A stretch of DNA of 64,000 nucleotides, taken from contig NZ_CP114200.1 of assembly GCF_029392895.1 (NCBI RefSeq), positions 7,136,501 through 7,200,500 on the forward strand. The letters are read 5' to 3'. Position numbers and translations under genes: made by a program. Below the pieces are notes generated by a model, which was given only the letters and a program-made list of their open reading frames with translations, was not told where the DNA came from and did not search any database. Shown in pieces: positions 38,760 through 47,881 of this stretch; the first letter of the stretch is position 1, and each line of letters begins with the position of its first letter. Origin of the DNA: Streptomyces sp. 71268 (GTDB taxonomy: Bacteria; Actinomycetota; Actinomycetes; Streptomycetales; Streptomycetaceae).

Positions 38760-40079
38760 CTACGCCAACCGGCGGAAGACCGGTTTCACCGGCCGCCCGG
38801 CCAGCCAGGGCGTGGGGTCGCCGGCGTCCAGCGCCTTCCGGTACACCGCGCACGCCTGGGCCACCACGTCCACGGTGTGGTCGATGTCGGCGTCGCTGAG
38901 CGCGCTGCTCACCACGAACGACGGGGCCAGCACCCCGCCCGCGATGAGTTGGCGCAGGAACAGGGTGCGGTACTCCTGCGAGGGCCGCAGGTCCGCGTCG
39001 AGGGTGGCGAAGACCAGGTTGCTGGCCCGGCCCCGGACGGCCACGTGGTCGCCGACGCCCGCGCCGGCCGCCGCGTCCCGGACGCCGGCGGCCAACCGCT
39101 CGCCGATGGCGTGCAGGCGCGCGGTGACGCCCTCCTCGACGTAGGTGGTGAGCACGGCCATCGCTGCCGCCAGCGCGTGCGTCTCCGCGCCGTGCGTGGT
39201 GGACAGCAGGAACACCCGCTCGTCGGGGTGGCGCAGCCCGCCGCGTTCCATGAGTTCGCGGCGCCCGGCCAGCGCGGCGACGGCGAACCCGTTGCCCAGC
39301 GCCTTGCCGAAGGTGGACAGGTCGGGCACGACGCCGTACAGGCCCTGGGCGCCCGCCTCGGACCAGCGGAAGCCGGTGATCATCTCGTCGAAGACCAGGA
39401 CGCAGCCGTACCGGTCGGCCAGCGCGCGCAACCCGGCGAGGTAGTCGGCCTGGCCGGCGGGTTCGAGGATCAGGCAGGCGACCTGCCCCTGGTGGCGGGC
39501 GAGCATCTCCTCGGTGGCCGCCAGGTCCGCGTACGGGAACCGCACGGTGAGTTCGGTGGTCGCGGCCGGCACGCCGGCGTTCATCGGCGTGGTGCCGATG
39601 AACCAGTCGTCGACCGAGAAGAACGGGTGGGTCTCGCAGACGGCCACCAGCGGACGCCCGGTGACGGCACGGGCCAGGCGCACGGCGGCGGTGGTGGCGT
39701 CCGAGCCGTTCTTCGCGAACTTCACCATCTCGGCGGTCCCCACCGTGGCCAGGAAGCGCTCGGCGGCCTCCACCTCCACGATGGACGGGCGGACGAAGTT
39801 GCTGCCCCGGTCCAGTTCCCGCCGCACCGCCTCGACCACGCGCGGGTGGGCGTGGCCGAGGCTGACCGACCGCAGCCCCGAGCCGTACTCGACGTAGCGG
39901 TTCCCGTCGACGTCCCACACGTGGGCGCCGCGACCGTGGCTGATGACCGGGGCCAGGTCCGCGGGGTACTGGTCGTCGCCCTTGGCGTAGGTGTGCGCGC
40001 CACCGGGAACCAGGGCGTGCAGCCGCTCGTTGGCCGCACGCGACCTGGGCAGCGGGAACTCCTCGGCTGGAGGTGCCAC
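38760..40079 (-). CDS. class III aminotransferase, glutamate-1-semialdehyde aminomutase-like
   Basis: PLP enzyme of 439 aa: LVPGGAHTYAKGDDQYP and VWDVDGNRYVEYGSGLRSVSLGHAHP near the N terminus, KFAKNGSDATTAAVRLAR, the cofactor Asp in VLVFDEMITGFRW and the Schiff-base Lys in LSTFGKALGNGF. HemL-like enzymes outside haem genes transaminate or move amino groups on sugar-derived or small carbonyl substrates. It is the last gene of the exopolysaccharide operon, 6 nt after the RmlC-like gene. It probably aminates a nucleotide-linked or precursor sugar, or a non-sugar substituent. Confidence 0.88.
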   Translation of the reverse strand: MAPPAEEFPLPRSRAANERLHALVPGGAHTYAKGDDQYPADLAPVISHGRGAHVWDVDGNRYVEYGSGLRSVSLGHAHPRVVEAVRRELDRGSNFVRPSIVEVEAAERFLATVGTAEMVKFAKNGSDATTAAVRLARAVTGRPLVAVCETHPFFSVDDWFIGTTPMNAGVPAATTELTVRFPYADLAATEEMLARHQGQVACLILEPAGQADYLAGLRALADRYGCVLVFDEMITGFRWSEAGAQGLYGVVPDLSTFGKALGNGFAVAALAGRRELMERGGLRHPDERVFLLSTTHGAETHALAAAMAVLTTYVEEGVTARLHAIGERLAAGVRDAAAGAGVGDHVAVRGRASNLVFATLDADLRPSQEYRTLFLRQLIAGGVLAPSFVVSSALSDADIDHTVDVVAQACAVYRKALDAGDPTPWLAGRPVKPVFRRLA

Positions 40080-40085
40080 GGTGCC

Positions 40086-40637
40086 TCAACCCTCCTCGTG
40101 GGTCAGGGCGTCGGCCAGGCTCGGCGCCCGCCGGTCCCGCGCGGACACCGACGTGACGGGCAGCGGCCAGGGGATGGCGAGCCGCGGGTCGTCGAAGGCG
40201 ATCGTCACGTCCTCGGCGGGGTCGTGCGGGCGGTCGATCCGGTACGAGACGTCGGCGATGTCGGTCAGCGCCTGGAAGCCGTGCGCGCAGCCCGCCGGCA
40301 CGTACAGGGTGGTCTGGGTGGCGTCGGACAGTTCGAACAGGCCCCGGCCCAGGTAGGTGGGCGAGTCCGGCCGCAGGTCCACGACGACGTCGAAGATCCT
40401 CCCGTACGAGCAGCGCACCAGCTTCGCCTCGCCGGCGCCCGAGCGCAGGTGCAGGCCGCGCAGCACGCCCCGGACCGAGCGCGACAGGCTGTCCTGGACG
40501 AACGCGTTCGGGTCCAGGCCCACCGAGCGGACCACGTCGGCGTCGAAGGTGCGGCAGAAGAAGCCGCGTTCGTCGGCGTGCGGCGTCGGTTCGAAGAGGT
40601 AGGCGCCGGCGATCTCCGGGACCTGGGTCGCTTTCAT
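40086..40637 (-). CDS. dTDP-4-dehydrorhamnose 3,5-epimerase-like (RmlC family)
   Basis: Cupin-fold protein of 183 aa with the RmlC pattern: ERGFFCRTFDAD, VQDSLSRSVRGVLRGLHLR (with the catalytic His), KLVRCSYGRIFDVVVDLR, PTYLGRGLFEL and YVPAGCAHGFQAL. It would epimerise a nucleotide-linked 4-keto-6-deoxyhexose. Given the cytidylyltransferase in the operon, a CDP-sugar is more likely than dTDP as substrate; this is inference. ATG overlaps the pyruvyltransferase stop (ATGA). Confidence 0.85.
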   Translation of the reverse strand: MKATQVPEIAGAYLFEPTPHADERGFFCRTFDADVVRSVGLDPNAFVQDSLSRSVRGVLRGLHLRSGAGEAKLVRCSYGRIFDVVVDLRPDSPTYLGRGLFELSDATQTTLYVPAGCAHGFQALTDIADVSYRIDRPHDPAEDVTIAFDDPRLAIPWPLPVTSVSARDRRAPSLADALTHEEG

Positions 40638-41866
40638 GGGGTCTCCCGCGTGGCAGGGGCGTGGTCGGACGCCGGGAACAGGGACTCGGTCAGGGCGGCG
40701 AACTGGTGCTCGACGCGCCGGGTGGCGGCCACGTTCCGCTCGGCGAGGGTCCGCCGTAGCTCGGCCGACCGCCGCTCAAGGGCCCGGAACTGTGCGAGCA
40801 GCCGGTCGGCGTCGACCTCGCGGGCGGGGTGGCAGTAGGTGCCGAGGCCCATCCGGGCCATGAGCGCGTCGCTCTTGCCCGAGTAGCTGAGCGCGAGGGT
40901 CGGCTTGCCGACCTTCAGCGAGCAGATCAGGTTGTGGTAGCGGGTCGCCACCACGGCGTCGGCGACCGCCATCTCCTTCATCAGGTCGGCCAGCGAGGCC
41001 GTCTCGGCCGAGGTGACCAGCGGTGAGTCCACCGCGTCGAGGATCGCCGCGACCACCGGCCGGTCGACCTCGTCGCCGGTGAGCAGCCGGACCGGCCTGC
41101 CGTCCGCGACCAGGGCGCGCACGAACGCGGTCGTCCCGTCGAGGTAGCGCCGGTGGATCTGCTCGGCCCTGGCGCGGTCGTCGTTGCTGCCGTGGAAGGC
41201 CATGACGCCGACGCAGACCGTGCCCGGTGTCCCCGGGGCGGGGCCCGCCGTCGGTGTCGGCAGGGCGAACACGAGGTCCTCGTAGACGCCGTCGCGCGCG
41301 GTGTCCACGCCCATGTCCCGCATCGCGTCGCGGGACATGGCGTCCCGGTACGACCGGTAGCCGGCCAGCCGCGCCGACCAGCGCACCAGGGCCCGGGTCG
41401 GCCGGTTGCCGATCCGGCCGGCGCCGACGCTGACCAACGCGACCCGGGTGCCGAACAGCCGGCCGGCCGCGCAGAGCAGGAACAGCGAGTACGGGAGGCC
41501 CCACGGCCGCAGCGGCAGCGTGGTCTCCAGGACGCCCGTGCCCGGCACGATGACCACGTCGTGCCGGCGCACCCAGGCGGCGGTGCGGGCGACGTCGACG
41601 AGCTTGCCCACGCCCTTGGCGGCGACGGCGCCCGCGCGGGACGCGGTCCGGTACTCCCCGCGGTACCAGTTCAGCCGCGTGGCCGGAATCCGGTAGCGGA
41701 GCGCGACGTCCTCGGCTCCGCCGCACATCGCGTCCACGACCGCGCCCGGGTGCTCGGCGGCGAGGTACCCGAGCACCGCTTCGAGCGAGCCGTCGTTGCC
41801 GATGTTCCCGGAGCCGAGCAGGCCGAACACCCCGACGCGGAGCGGAGTTCGCCTCGCGGGCGTCAT
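40634..41866 (-). CDS. polysaccharide pyruvyltransferase family protein
   Basis: Protein of 410 aa of the CsaB/WcaK family: FGLLGSGNIGNDGSLEAVL at the N terminus (GxxNxGD-like loop), VIVPGTGVLETTLPLR, VSVGAGRIGNRPTRAL, and the C-terminal VATRYHNLICSLKVGKPTLALSYSGKSD, which carries the family HxxI motif. These enzymes add a pyruvyl ketal from PEP to polysaccharide sugars, giving acidic substituents. ATG 41864-41866 forms an ATGA overlap with the preceding glycosyltransferase. Confidence 0.87.
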   Translation of the reverse strand: MTPARRTPLRVGVFGLLGSGNIGNDGSLEAVLGYLAAEHPGAVVDAMCGGAEDVALRYRIPATRLNWYRGEYRTASRAGAVAAKGVGKLVDVARTAAWVRRHDVVIVPGTGVLETTLPLRPWGLPYSLFLLCAAGRLFGTRVALVSVGAGRIGNRPTRALVRWSARLAGYRSYRDAMSRDAMRDMGVDTARDGVYEDLVFALPTPTAGPAPGTPGTVCVGVMAFHGSNDDRARAEQIHRRYLDGTTAFVRALVADGRPVRLLTGDEVDRPVVAAILDAVDSPLVTSAETASLADLMKEMAVADAVVATRYHNLICSLKVGKPTLALSYSGKSDALMARMGLGTYCHPAREVDADRLLAQFRALERRSAELRRTLAERNVAATRRVEHQFAALTESLFPASDHAPATRETP

Positions 41867-42819
41867 GCCCGGCTCCCGTCGCGGCCGGCGACGAGCGCGT
41901 CCACGGAGACCGTGAGCTTGGCCGGGTCCACGGGCGCGCGGTCCTCGACCCGCTCGCCCGCGCCCGGCCGGGCCCGGCTGGCCATCCACGCGGCCAGGTG
42001 GCCGTAGCACGCGCGCCGGTCGGCCGAGGACAGCGGCGCCCGTCGGATCGCCGAGACGAAGCCACCGACGTACTCGGCGAGCAGCCGGGGCGTCGGGTGC
42101 AGCGGCCCCGCCCGGCGCGGGTCCAGGTTGACGCACCGAGAACGCTTGGAGGGGTTCGCCCGCTCGGCGCGCGTGGGATGGTCGCGGCGGAAGTACAGCA
42201 GCTCCGGCACCTGGTGGAACGGCCCGTGCAGGCCGATCTCGGCGACGAACGTGCGGTCCGCGTGGTGGTAGCTGTCGTGCGGCTTGACCCGGCGCAGCAC
42301 GTCGGCCCGGATCACCCCGTAGAAGTCGTCGCCGCCGGGCTCGAAGAGCATGCTGCGGAAGCGCTCGGGCGCGCGCGGCGAGGCGGTGTCGAGCGTGTAG
42401 GCGTACGGGACCTTCACCTTGCCGTCGCCGTCGATGACCGCCTGGTCGGCGTGGGCGAGGATCACCTCCGGCCGCTCGTCCAGCGCCTCCACACAGCGCC
42501 GCAGCAGGTCACGGGCGTACAGGTCGTCGTGCGACGCCCACTTGAACAGCTCGCCGCGGCACTGGGTGAACACGTGGTTGTGGTTCGGCGCGGCGCCGAT
42601 GTTGCGGGGCAGCCGGATGTACCGCACGCGGGAGTCCCGGGCGGCGTACGCGCGGCAGATGTCGCGCGTCCCGTCGGTCGACGCGTTGTCGGTGATGACC
42701 AGTTCGAAGTCCTCGTAGGTCTGGCCGAGCAGGGCGTCCAGCGACTCCGCGAGGTACTCCTCGCCGTTGTACACGGGCAGGCCGATGCTCAGCCGGGGAG
42801 TGCGGCCAGAGACAGTCAT
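41863..42819 (-). CDS. glycosyltransferase family 2
   Basis: Protein of 318 aa with a GT-A fold: RLSIGLPVYNGEEYLAESLDALLGQTYEDFELVI region at the N terminus, VITDNASTDGTRDI, and the metal-binding acidic pair in FKWASHDDLY. An inverting transferase assembling the repeat unit at the cytoplasmic membrane face. ATGA overlap with the flippase gene upstream and with the pyruvyltransferase gene downstream. Donor and acceptor cannot be inferred. Confidence 0.9.
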   Translation of the reverse strand: MTVSGRTPRLSIGLPVYNGEEYLAESLDALLGQTYEDFELVITDNASTDGTRDICRAYAARDSRVRYIRLPRNIGAAPNHNHVFTQCRGELFKWASHDDLYARDLLRRCVEALDERPEVILAHADQAVIDGDGKVKVPYAYTLDTASPRAPERFRSMLFEPGGDDFYGVIRADVLRRVKPHDSYHHADRTFVAEIGLHGPFHQVPELLYFRRDHPTRAERANPSKRSRCVNLDPRRAGPLHPTPRLLAEYVGGFVSAIRRAPLSSADRRACYGHLAAWMASRARPGAGERVEDRAPVDPAKLTVSVDALVAGRDGSRA

Positions 42820-44135
42820 GACGTCCTCACTTCACGAAGGGTGTTCTGGTGGCGCTCGCGCAGGGCGGAGCGCAACTGCAGCCACCACGCGGCGGAACCG
42901 CACGCGGCGGCGGCGGCGACGCCCCAGGCCGAGCCGGCCGTGCCGGCCACGGCCGCGCCCCCGAGCCCGCCGGCGACGTAGCAGGCGGAGGCGAACAGTT
43001 GGCAGCGCAGGCTGCGCCGGGCGGCGGCGAGCGCGCGCAGCCCGGCCGCCGCGCCGGTGCCGAGGCCGGCGCCCGCGACGCCCAGGGTGACCGGCAGGAT
43101 GATCGCCGACGCGGAGTCCCAGACGTCGCCGAGCACCAGTTCGCCGGGCCGGTCGGGCACGAGGAGCAGCGCCGCGCCCCACAGCAGCGCGGCGAGCGCC
43201 TGCCCGCCGCCCAGCGCGAGGCAGAACCTGCCCAGGCGCTCCGGGGCCCGCCGCAGCACCCGGGCCGCCTCCGCGACGGTGACCAGCGAGAGCCCCATCA
43301 GCACGGCGAGGAACGGGCCGAGCAGCAGCTCGGCGCCCCGGATCACCCCCACCGCGCCGACGCCGACGATCGCGCCGAGCCCGTACGCCCGCAGTTGGCT
43401 GGAGCCGCTGACGCCGACGTTCTCGGCCAGGTACCGGTAGCCGAGGTCGCGGTGGTCGCGCAGCCACTCGCGGGCCCCGGTCACCCGGGGCCTGATGCCG
43501 GACTGGTAGCAGCCGTACGCCGCGGCCACCGCGGCGGAGGCGCCCCAGGCGAGCACGTAGGCGGTCACGCTGCCCACGCGGGCCGCGATCACCATGGCCG
43601 GCACGAGGGCCACGCCCCACACGACGTCGTTCACGAACGCCTTGCGGCCGTCGCCCGCGGCGAAGAACGAGAACCGCCAGGCGTCCTGCAACAGCAGCCC
43701 CGGCAGCACGACGCCCAGACCGGCGAACGCGAACCCCACCCGGCCGCCCAACGCCAGCCCGAGGACCACGCACACCGCGCCGACGGCCGTGCCGACGCCG
43801 AGCGCGGTGCCCGCCGAACGGGCCACCGCCACGCGCCAGGAGGCCACCGGCACGCCGCTGAAGCGCACCACGAGCGGGTCGGTGGCCAGGCCCCGGGAGA
43901 CGCTGAGCACCACGCCGTAGGTCACCCAGGCCAGGCTGAAGGCGCCGAAGGCGGTCAGTCCGAGCGAGCGGGCCACGTACACGCCCACCACGAAGTTGGA
44001 CATGCTGGAGGCCGCCTGGTCGGCCAGGCCCCAGGACAGGCGGCCGAACATGGCCCGCTTGGCGGTCCGCCCGGCCTGGTCCGGCGGGGCCTTCGGGGCC
44101 GTGGTGCCCTCGCCCTCGGTCGTCATCGGTGTCAC
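42816..44135 (-). CDS. Wzx-type polysaccharide flippase
   Basis: Polytopic membrane protein of 439 aa with about 12 hydrophobic helices; after a charged 30-residue N terminus it begins FGRLSWGLADQAASSMSNFVVGVYVARSLG, the usual opening of MATE/MOP-type oligosaccharide flippases (region residues about 30-60). It would move the lipid-linked repeat unit across the membrane for Wzy polymerisation. The GTG start overlaps the DUF4910 gene stop (GTGA); an ATG three codons later is an alternative. Confidence 0.82.
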   Translation of the reverse strand: MTPMTTEGEGTTAPKAPPDQAGRTAKRAMFGRLSWGLADQAASSMSNFVVGVYVARSLGLTAFGAFSLAWVTYGVVLSVSRGLATDPLVVRFSGVPVASWRVAVARSAGTALGVGTAVGAVCVVLGLALGGRVGFAFAGLGVVLPGLLLQDAWRFSFFAAGDGRKAFVNDVVWGVALVPAMVIAARVGSVTAYVLAWGASAAVAAAYGCYQSGIRPRVTGAREWLRDHRDLGYRYLAENVGVSGSSQLRAYGLGAIVGVGAVGVIRGAELLLGPFLAVLMGLSLVTVAEAARVLRRAPERLGRFCLALGGGQALAALLWGAALLLVPDRPGELVLGDVWDSASAIILPVTLGVAGAGLGTGAAAGLRALAAARRSLRCQLFASACYVAGGLGGAAVAGTAGSAWGVAAAAACGSAAWWLQLRSALRERHQNTLREVRTS

Positions 44136-45406
44136 GTCGTGATCAGCCCGGCGTCCCGCAGGGCGTCGGCCGCGGCGGCGACGGTGTCGAACGGCAGCCC
44201 CGCCCGCTCAGCGACGTCCAGCAGGCCGTGTTCGCCGTCGGAGAGGTTCAGCACCCAGAGCATGGCCATCTGCGCCTGCTTGGTGTCGCTTCTGCCACCC
44301 AGCGCGTCGTACAGCCCGCGCCGGCCCAACTGCGGCTCGCCGTAGGGGCTGAGGTTGCGGTAGCGCCGGTCGCGGTCGAGCACGGCGAACGCCTCGCGGC
44401 AGACGGCGAGCGTGTCCGCCATCGCGTCCGGGGAGACGAGGTCGAGGTCGTCCGCCGAGGTGTGGTACTCGGGGTAGCCCGCGTACGGGGTCCGGGTGAG
44501 CGAGCCCACGCCGAGGTCGAACCCGGGGGAGCAGTACTGCCGCTCGTCGTAGCCGTACGGGGTGAACTCCCGGACCTGGTGCGGTCGTTCGGAGGCGGAC
44601 AGGACGTGCTCCATCGCCCGGTCGATCCCCGCGTCGCCGCGCCTGCTCCGCTTGTACGTCAGCGAGCCCGGGTCGCCGGCGCAGGCCAGCACGAGCCCGT
44701 GCTTGACCCGGTCGATCCGCTCCGCGTTGCGCGCCAACCAGGTGATCGCCCCGATGGTGCCGGGCGCGTAGACGAACCGGTAGGTGTGGTAGGGGTTTTG
44801 CTCCGCGAGCGCCCGGGCCAGGAACGTCGCCACCGCGATGCCGGCCAGGTTGTCGTTGGCCAGCGACGGGTGGCAGACATGGCAGGAGACGATCACCTCG
44901 TCGGGGACCTGCCCGGGGACCACGTGCTCGGCGTAGGTGAGGTGGCCGTCGGCGAGCGTGGAGTCGACGCGCACCTCGTAATCGCCCTCCGGCAGCGCGT
45001 CCAGGACCTCCTGGGCCAGGCAGAAACCCCACGTCGGCGCGTAGTAGCTGGTGCGGTACGGCACCAGGGTCGGCTGGTCGGGCAGGGTGTGCAGGTGGGC
45101 GCGGAGCTCGGCCAGCGGCATGGTGGTCGCGACCGGGACGCTGTAGCCGAGCACGTGCAGGTTGGAGGCGGCGAAGTCGACGACCCGGTTGCCGGCGGCG
45201 TCGGCGACGTAGGCGTCCCGGATGTTCCACTCCCGTGGCACCGTCCAGTCGAGCACCGGCGTCCCGGTCGGCACCTCGTGCACCGTGAGCGGCAGGTACT
45301 CGCCGACGATGTCCAAGGTGGCGCGCACGCCGTCCCCCGTGATGCTGCGGCAGAGCGGGTACAGCCGCTCCACCAGCGCGTACATCTCCTTGCCCAGCTC
45401 GCTCAT
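44132..45406 (-). CDS. DUF4910/DUF2172 aminopeptidase-like protein
   Basis: Protein of 424 aa. It shows the zinc-peptidase-like pattern of this family: LYPLCRSITGDGVRATLD, WNIRDAYVAD, SCHVCHPSLANDNLAGIAVA (His and Asp ligands), a Tyr/Glu-rich TPYGYDERQYCSPGFDLGVGS and YPEYHTSADDLDLV, followed by a C-terminal winged-helix-like tail (AERAGLPFDTVAAAADALRDAGL). Members are found in polysaccharide clusters of many phyla, but the reaction is unknown; a deacylase or amidase acting on a sugar substituent is plausible. ATG 45404-45406 overlaps the epimerase stop (ATGA). Confidence 0.83.
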   Translation of the reverse strand: MSELGKEMYALVERLYPLCRSITGDGVRATLDIVGEYLPLTVHEVPTGTPVLDWTVPREWNIRDAYVADAAGNRVVDFAASNLHVLGYSVPVATTMPLAELRAHLHTLPDQPTLVPYRTSYYAPTWGFCLAQEVLDALPEGDYEVRVDSTLADGHLTYAEHVVPGQVPDEVIVSCHVCHPSLANDNLAGIAVATFLARALAEQNPYHTYRFVYAPGTIGAITWLARNAERIDRVKHGLVLACAGDPGSLTYKRSRRGDAGIDRAMEHVLSASERPHQVREFTPYGYDERQYCSPGFDLGVGSLTRTPYAGYPEYHTSADDLDLVSPDAMADTLAVCREAFAVLDRDRRYRNLSPYGEPQLGRRGLYDALGGRSDTKQAQMAMLWVLNLSDGEHGLLDVAERAGLPFDTVAAAADALRDAGLITT

Positions 45407-46434
45407 GACCGCCACCGCAGACTTCCGTCCACGGCGCCGGCCTCGGACGCCGCGCGCAGCACGGCGAGCCGGGTGAAGCGCCGCTCGAAGGACTCCCGGG
45501 TCAGCCCGTGGGTCCGGTAGGCGTCGGCGAGTTCGAGCGCGCCGCGCTTGACCGACCACTCGCAGTCGAAGCCGGGTATCGCGGCGCGGAACCGGGAGAA
45601 GTCCACCCGGTAGGAGCGCGGGTCGGCGCCCGTCTCGCCGGTGATCACCACGCGCGAGCCGGCCACCGCCTCGGCGACCTGCGCGGCGATCTCGGCGACC
45701 GTGACGTTGTTCGGCTCGCTGCCGATGTTGAACGCCCGGTCGTGCACCGCCTCGCGCGGGGCGGTCAGCGCCGCCGCGAAGGCCCGGGCGATGTCGGCGG
45801 CGTGCACCAGCGGTCGCCAGGGCGTGCCGTCGGAGAGCACCAACACCTCGCCGGACAGCAGCGCGTGACCCACCAGGTTGTTCAGCACGATGTCGGCGCG
45901 CAGTCGGGGGGAGTGGCCGAAGGCGGTGGCGTTGCGCAGGAAGACGGGGCTGAAGTCGTCGTCGGCCAGCGCGTGCAGGTCGTCCTCCACCCGCACCTTG
46001 GACTCCGCGTACGGCGTCACCGGGCGCAGCGGGGCGTCCTCGCCCACCAGGTCGTCGCCGCCGGCGGCGCCGTAGACCGAGCAGGTGGAGGCGTACAGGA
46101 AGCGCCGCACCCCGGCGTCGCGGGCCAGCCTGGCCAGGCGCACGGACGCGTGGTGGTTGATGTCGTAGGTGAGGTCGGGCGCGAGCGCGCCCAGCGGGTC
46201 GTTGGAGAGCGCGGCTAGGTGGATCACGGCGTCCACGCCGACCAGGTGGTCGGCCGTGACGTCCCGCAGGTCGACGCGGTACCCCGGCGGGTCCACGGGG
46301 GCCGGGCCGAGCACGCAGTCGGCGAACAGGCCGGCGTCGAGGCCGACGACGTCGTGTCCGGCGGCGGTGAGCACCGGGGCCATGACGGTGCCCAGGTAGC
46401 CCTGGTGTCCGGTCAGCAGTACGCGCACGTTCAT
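45403..46434 (-). CDS. NAD-dependent sugar epimerase/dehydratase (extended SDR)
   Basis: Protein of 343 aa with an N-terminal GHQGYLG Rossmann motif, the VIHLAALSNDP segment, the catalytic Tyr and Lys in TPYAESKVRVE with Ser in YASTCSVYGAAGG, and the substrate-side FNIGSEPNNVTVAEIA. It acts on a nucleotide sugar; the neighbouring cytidylyltransferase points to a CDP-hexose, and it may supply the dehydratase or epimerase step. ATG 46432-46434 forms ATGA with the PIG-L stop. Confidence 0.88.
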   Translation of the reverse strand: MNVRVLLTGHQGYLGTVMAPVLTAAGHDVVGLDAGLFADCVLGPAPVDPPGYRVDLRDVTADHLVGVDAVIHLAALSNDPLGALAPDLTYDINHHASVRLARLARDAGVRRFLYASTCSVYGAAGGDDLVGEDAPLRPVTPYAESKVRVEDDLHALADDDFSPVFLRNATAFGHSPRLRADIVLNNLVGHALLSGEVLVLSDGTPWRPLVHAADIARAFAAALTAPREAVHDRAFNIGSEPNNVTVAEIAAQVAEAVAGSRVVITGETGADPRSYRVDFSRFRAAIPGFDCEWSVKRGALELADAYRTHGLTRESFERRFTRLAVLRAASEAGAVDGSLRWRS

Positions 46435-47078
46435 TCCCCCAGGTCGAGAGTGAGTTTGGTGACGGCGAACGCCTCGGCGTAGCGGGCGTGGCATTCGATG
46501 CCGCGGATACGGGCCAGGCCCAGGAACGCCTCCCGGTCGTACCAGGGCCGGTGCCGCTGCGAGGGGTAGTGCTCCTGGAGCAGCCGCGCCTTGTCCTCGG
46601 CGACCTCCGGCGTCAGCGGCTGGTAGGCCGTCATCGGGCCCAGGTCACCGTCCCACTTGACGATCTCGTAGCCGAGCACCAGGTGGTCGCGGAAGGCGGT
46701 GGTCATCAGCTTCGCCAGGCCCCGGTGGTCCTGGTGGGCGTCGGCGGTGCGCGGCGCGAGGACCAGGTCGGGTTCGGTGCGCTCGCGCAGCTCCTCGACC
46801 GCGGCCTTGGCCTGCTCCCAGTGGGCCGGGAGCCGGCCGTCCGGCAGCTTGTCCACGGTCAGCCGCAGGTCGGCGCCGGGGCAGCAGGCGGCAAGCGCCG
46901 CCTGCTCCTCCCGCTCGCGCTCGCTGCCACCGCCGCTGAGCACCAGCGCGTCGACCCGCAGGCCGGGGCGCGCCCGGCACAGTGTCAGCAGGGTGCCGCC
47001 GGCGCCGATGGCGATGTCGTCGCAGTGCGCGCCCACCGCGACGACCCGGTCCAGGGGCCCGCCGCCGAGCCGGATCAC
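46431..47078 (-). CDS. PIG-L family N-deacetylase
   Basis: Protein of 215 aa with VVAVGAHCDDIAIGAGGTLL (the family PHPDDxxxGxGG motif, here AHCDD) and a second metal region RTADAHQDHRGLAKLM. PIG-L enzymes remove acetyl groups from N-acetylated sugars and related compounds. GTG 47076-47078 overlaps the cytidylyltransferase stop. In this cassette it may uncover an amino group made by the aminotransferase, or deprotect an intermediate. Confidence 0.87.
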   Translation of the reverse strand: MIRLGGGPLDRVVAVGAHCDDIAIGAGGTLLTLCRARPGLRVDALVLSGGGSEREREEQAALAACCPGADLRLTVDKLPDGRLPAHWEQAKAAVEELRERTEPDLVLAPRTADAHQDHRGLAKLMTTAFRDHLVLGYEIVKWDGDLGPMTAYQPLTPEVAEDKARLLQEHYPSQRHRPWYDREAFLGLARIRGIECHARYAEAFAVTKLTLDLGE

Positions 47079-47881
47079 GCGCGCGCTCCCGAGTTCGCCG
47101 GCGCCGCGTCCCGCTCCCACACGGCCCACGGTCGGTCGCCGTGCGCGTAGGCGGCGTCCAGCGCGGCCCGCTCCTTCACGGTGTCGGTCGGCTTCCAGAA
47201 GCCCCGGTGCTGGTAGGCCACCAACCGGCCCTGCTTGGCCAGTCGGGCGCAGCCGTCGGCGACCAGGTCACCGCCCTCGGGGAGGTGGTCGAAGATCTCC
47301 TGCCGGAGCACGAAGTAGCCGCCGTTCTCCCACAGCGGCATGTCGCTGACCGCCGTGATGCCCCCGACCAGGCCGTCCTCGCCCAGGTCCACGCAGTGGA
47401 ACGAGGACTGCGGCGGCACCACCATCATCGAGGCCCCGGCGTCCCGCCGCGCGAAGGCGTCGATCATGGCGGGCAACGGGGCGTCGGTGAGCACGTCGGC
47501 GTAGTTGGCGAGGAACATCTCGTCGCCGTCCAGGTGGTGCCGTACCCGGCGCAGCCGCTCGCCGATCGGCGACTCGATGCCGGTCTGCACGAAGGTGATC
47601 GTCCAGTCGGCGATGTCGGTGGACAGCAGCTCGGTCCGCCCGTCGCGCAGCACGAAGTCGTTGGAGGTGGTCTCCTCGTAGTTGAGGAAGAAGTCCTTGA
47701 TGTGGTGGGCCCCGTACCCCAGACACAGGACGAACTCGGTGTGCCCGTGGTACGCGTAGTAGCGCATGACGTGCCAGATCAGCGGCCGGGGACCGACCAT
47801 CGCCATCGGCTTGGGCACGTCGTCGGCGGCACCGCTGCGCATCCGCAGCCCGTAGCCGCCACAGAACAGAACGACCTTCAC
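47075..47881 (-). CDS. rfbF: glucose-1-phosphate cytidylyltransferase-like
   Basis: Protein of 268 aa of the sugar-nucleotidyltransferase fold with the family opening VVLFCGGYGLRMRSG, PKPMAMVGPRPLIWHVMRYYAYHG, LANYADVLTDAP, and the Trp-rich end HRGFWKPTDTVKER. The FCGGxGxRxR and FWKPxDTxK patterns match RfbF rather than RmlA. It makes CDP-glucose from CTP and glucose 1-phosphate. No CDP-glucose 4,6-dehydratase with certainty is seen in the window. The GTG start overlaps the methyltransferase stop. Confidence 0.85.
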   Translation of the reverse strand: MKVVLFCGGYGLRMRSGAADDVPKPMAMVGPRPLIWHVMRYYAYHGHTEFVLCLGYGAHHIKDFFLNYEETTSNDFVLRDGRTELLSTDIADWTITFVQTGIESPIGERLRRVRHHLDGDEMFLANYADVLTDAPLPAMIDAFARRDAGASMMVVPPQSSFHCVDLGEDGLVGGITAVSDMPLWENGGYFVLRQEIFDHLPEGGDLVADGCARLAKQGRLVAYQHRGFWKPTDTVKERAALDAAYAHGDRPWAVWERDAAPANSGARA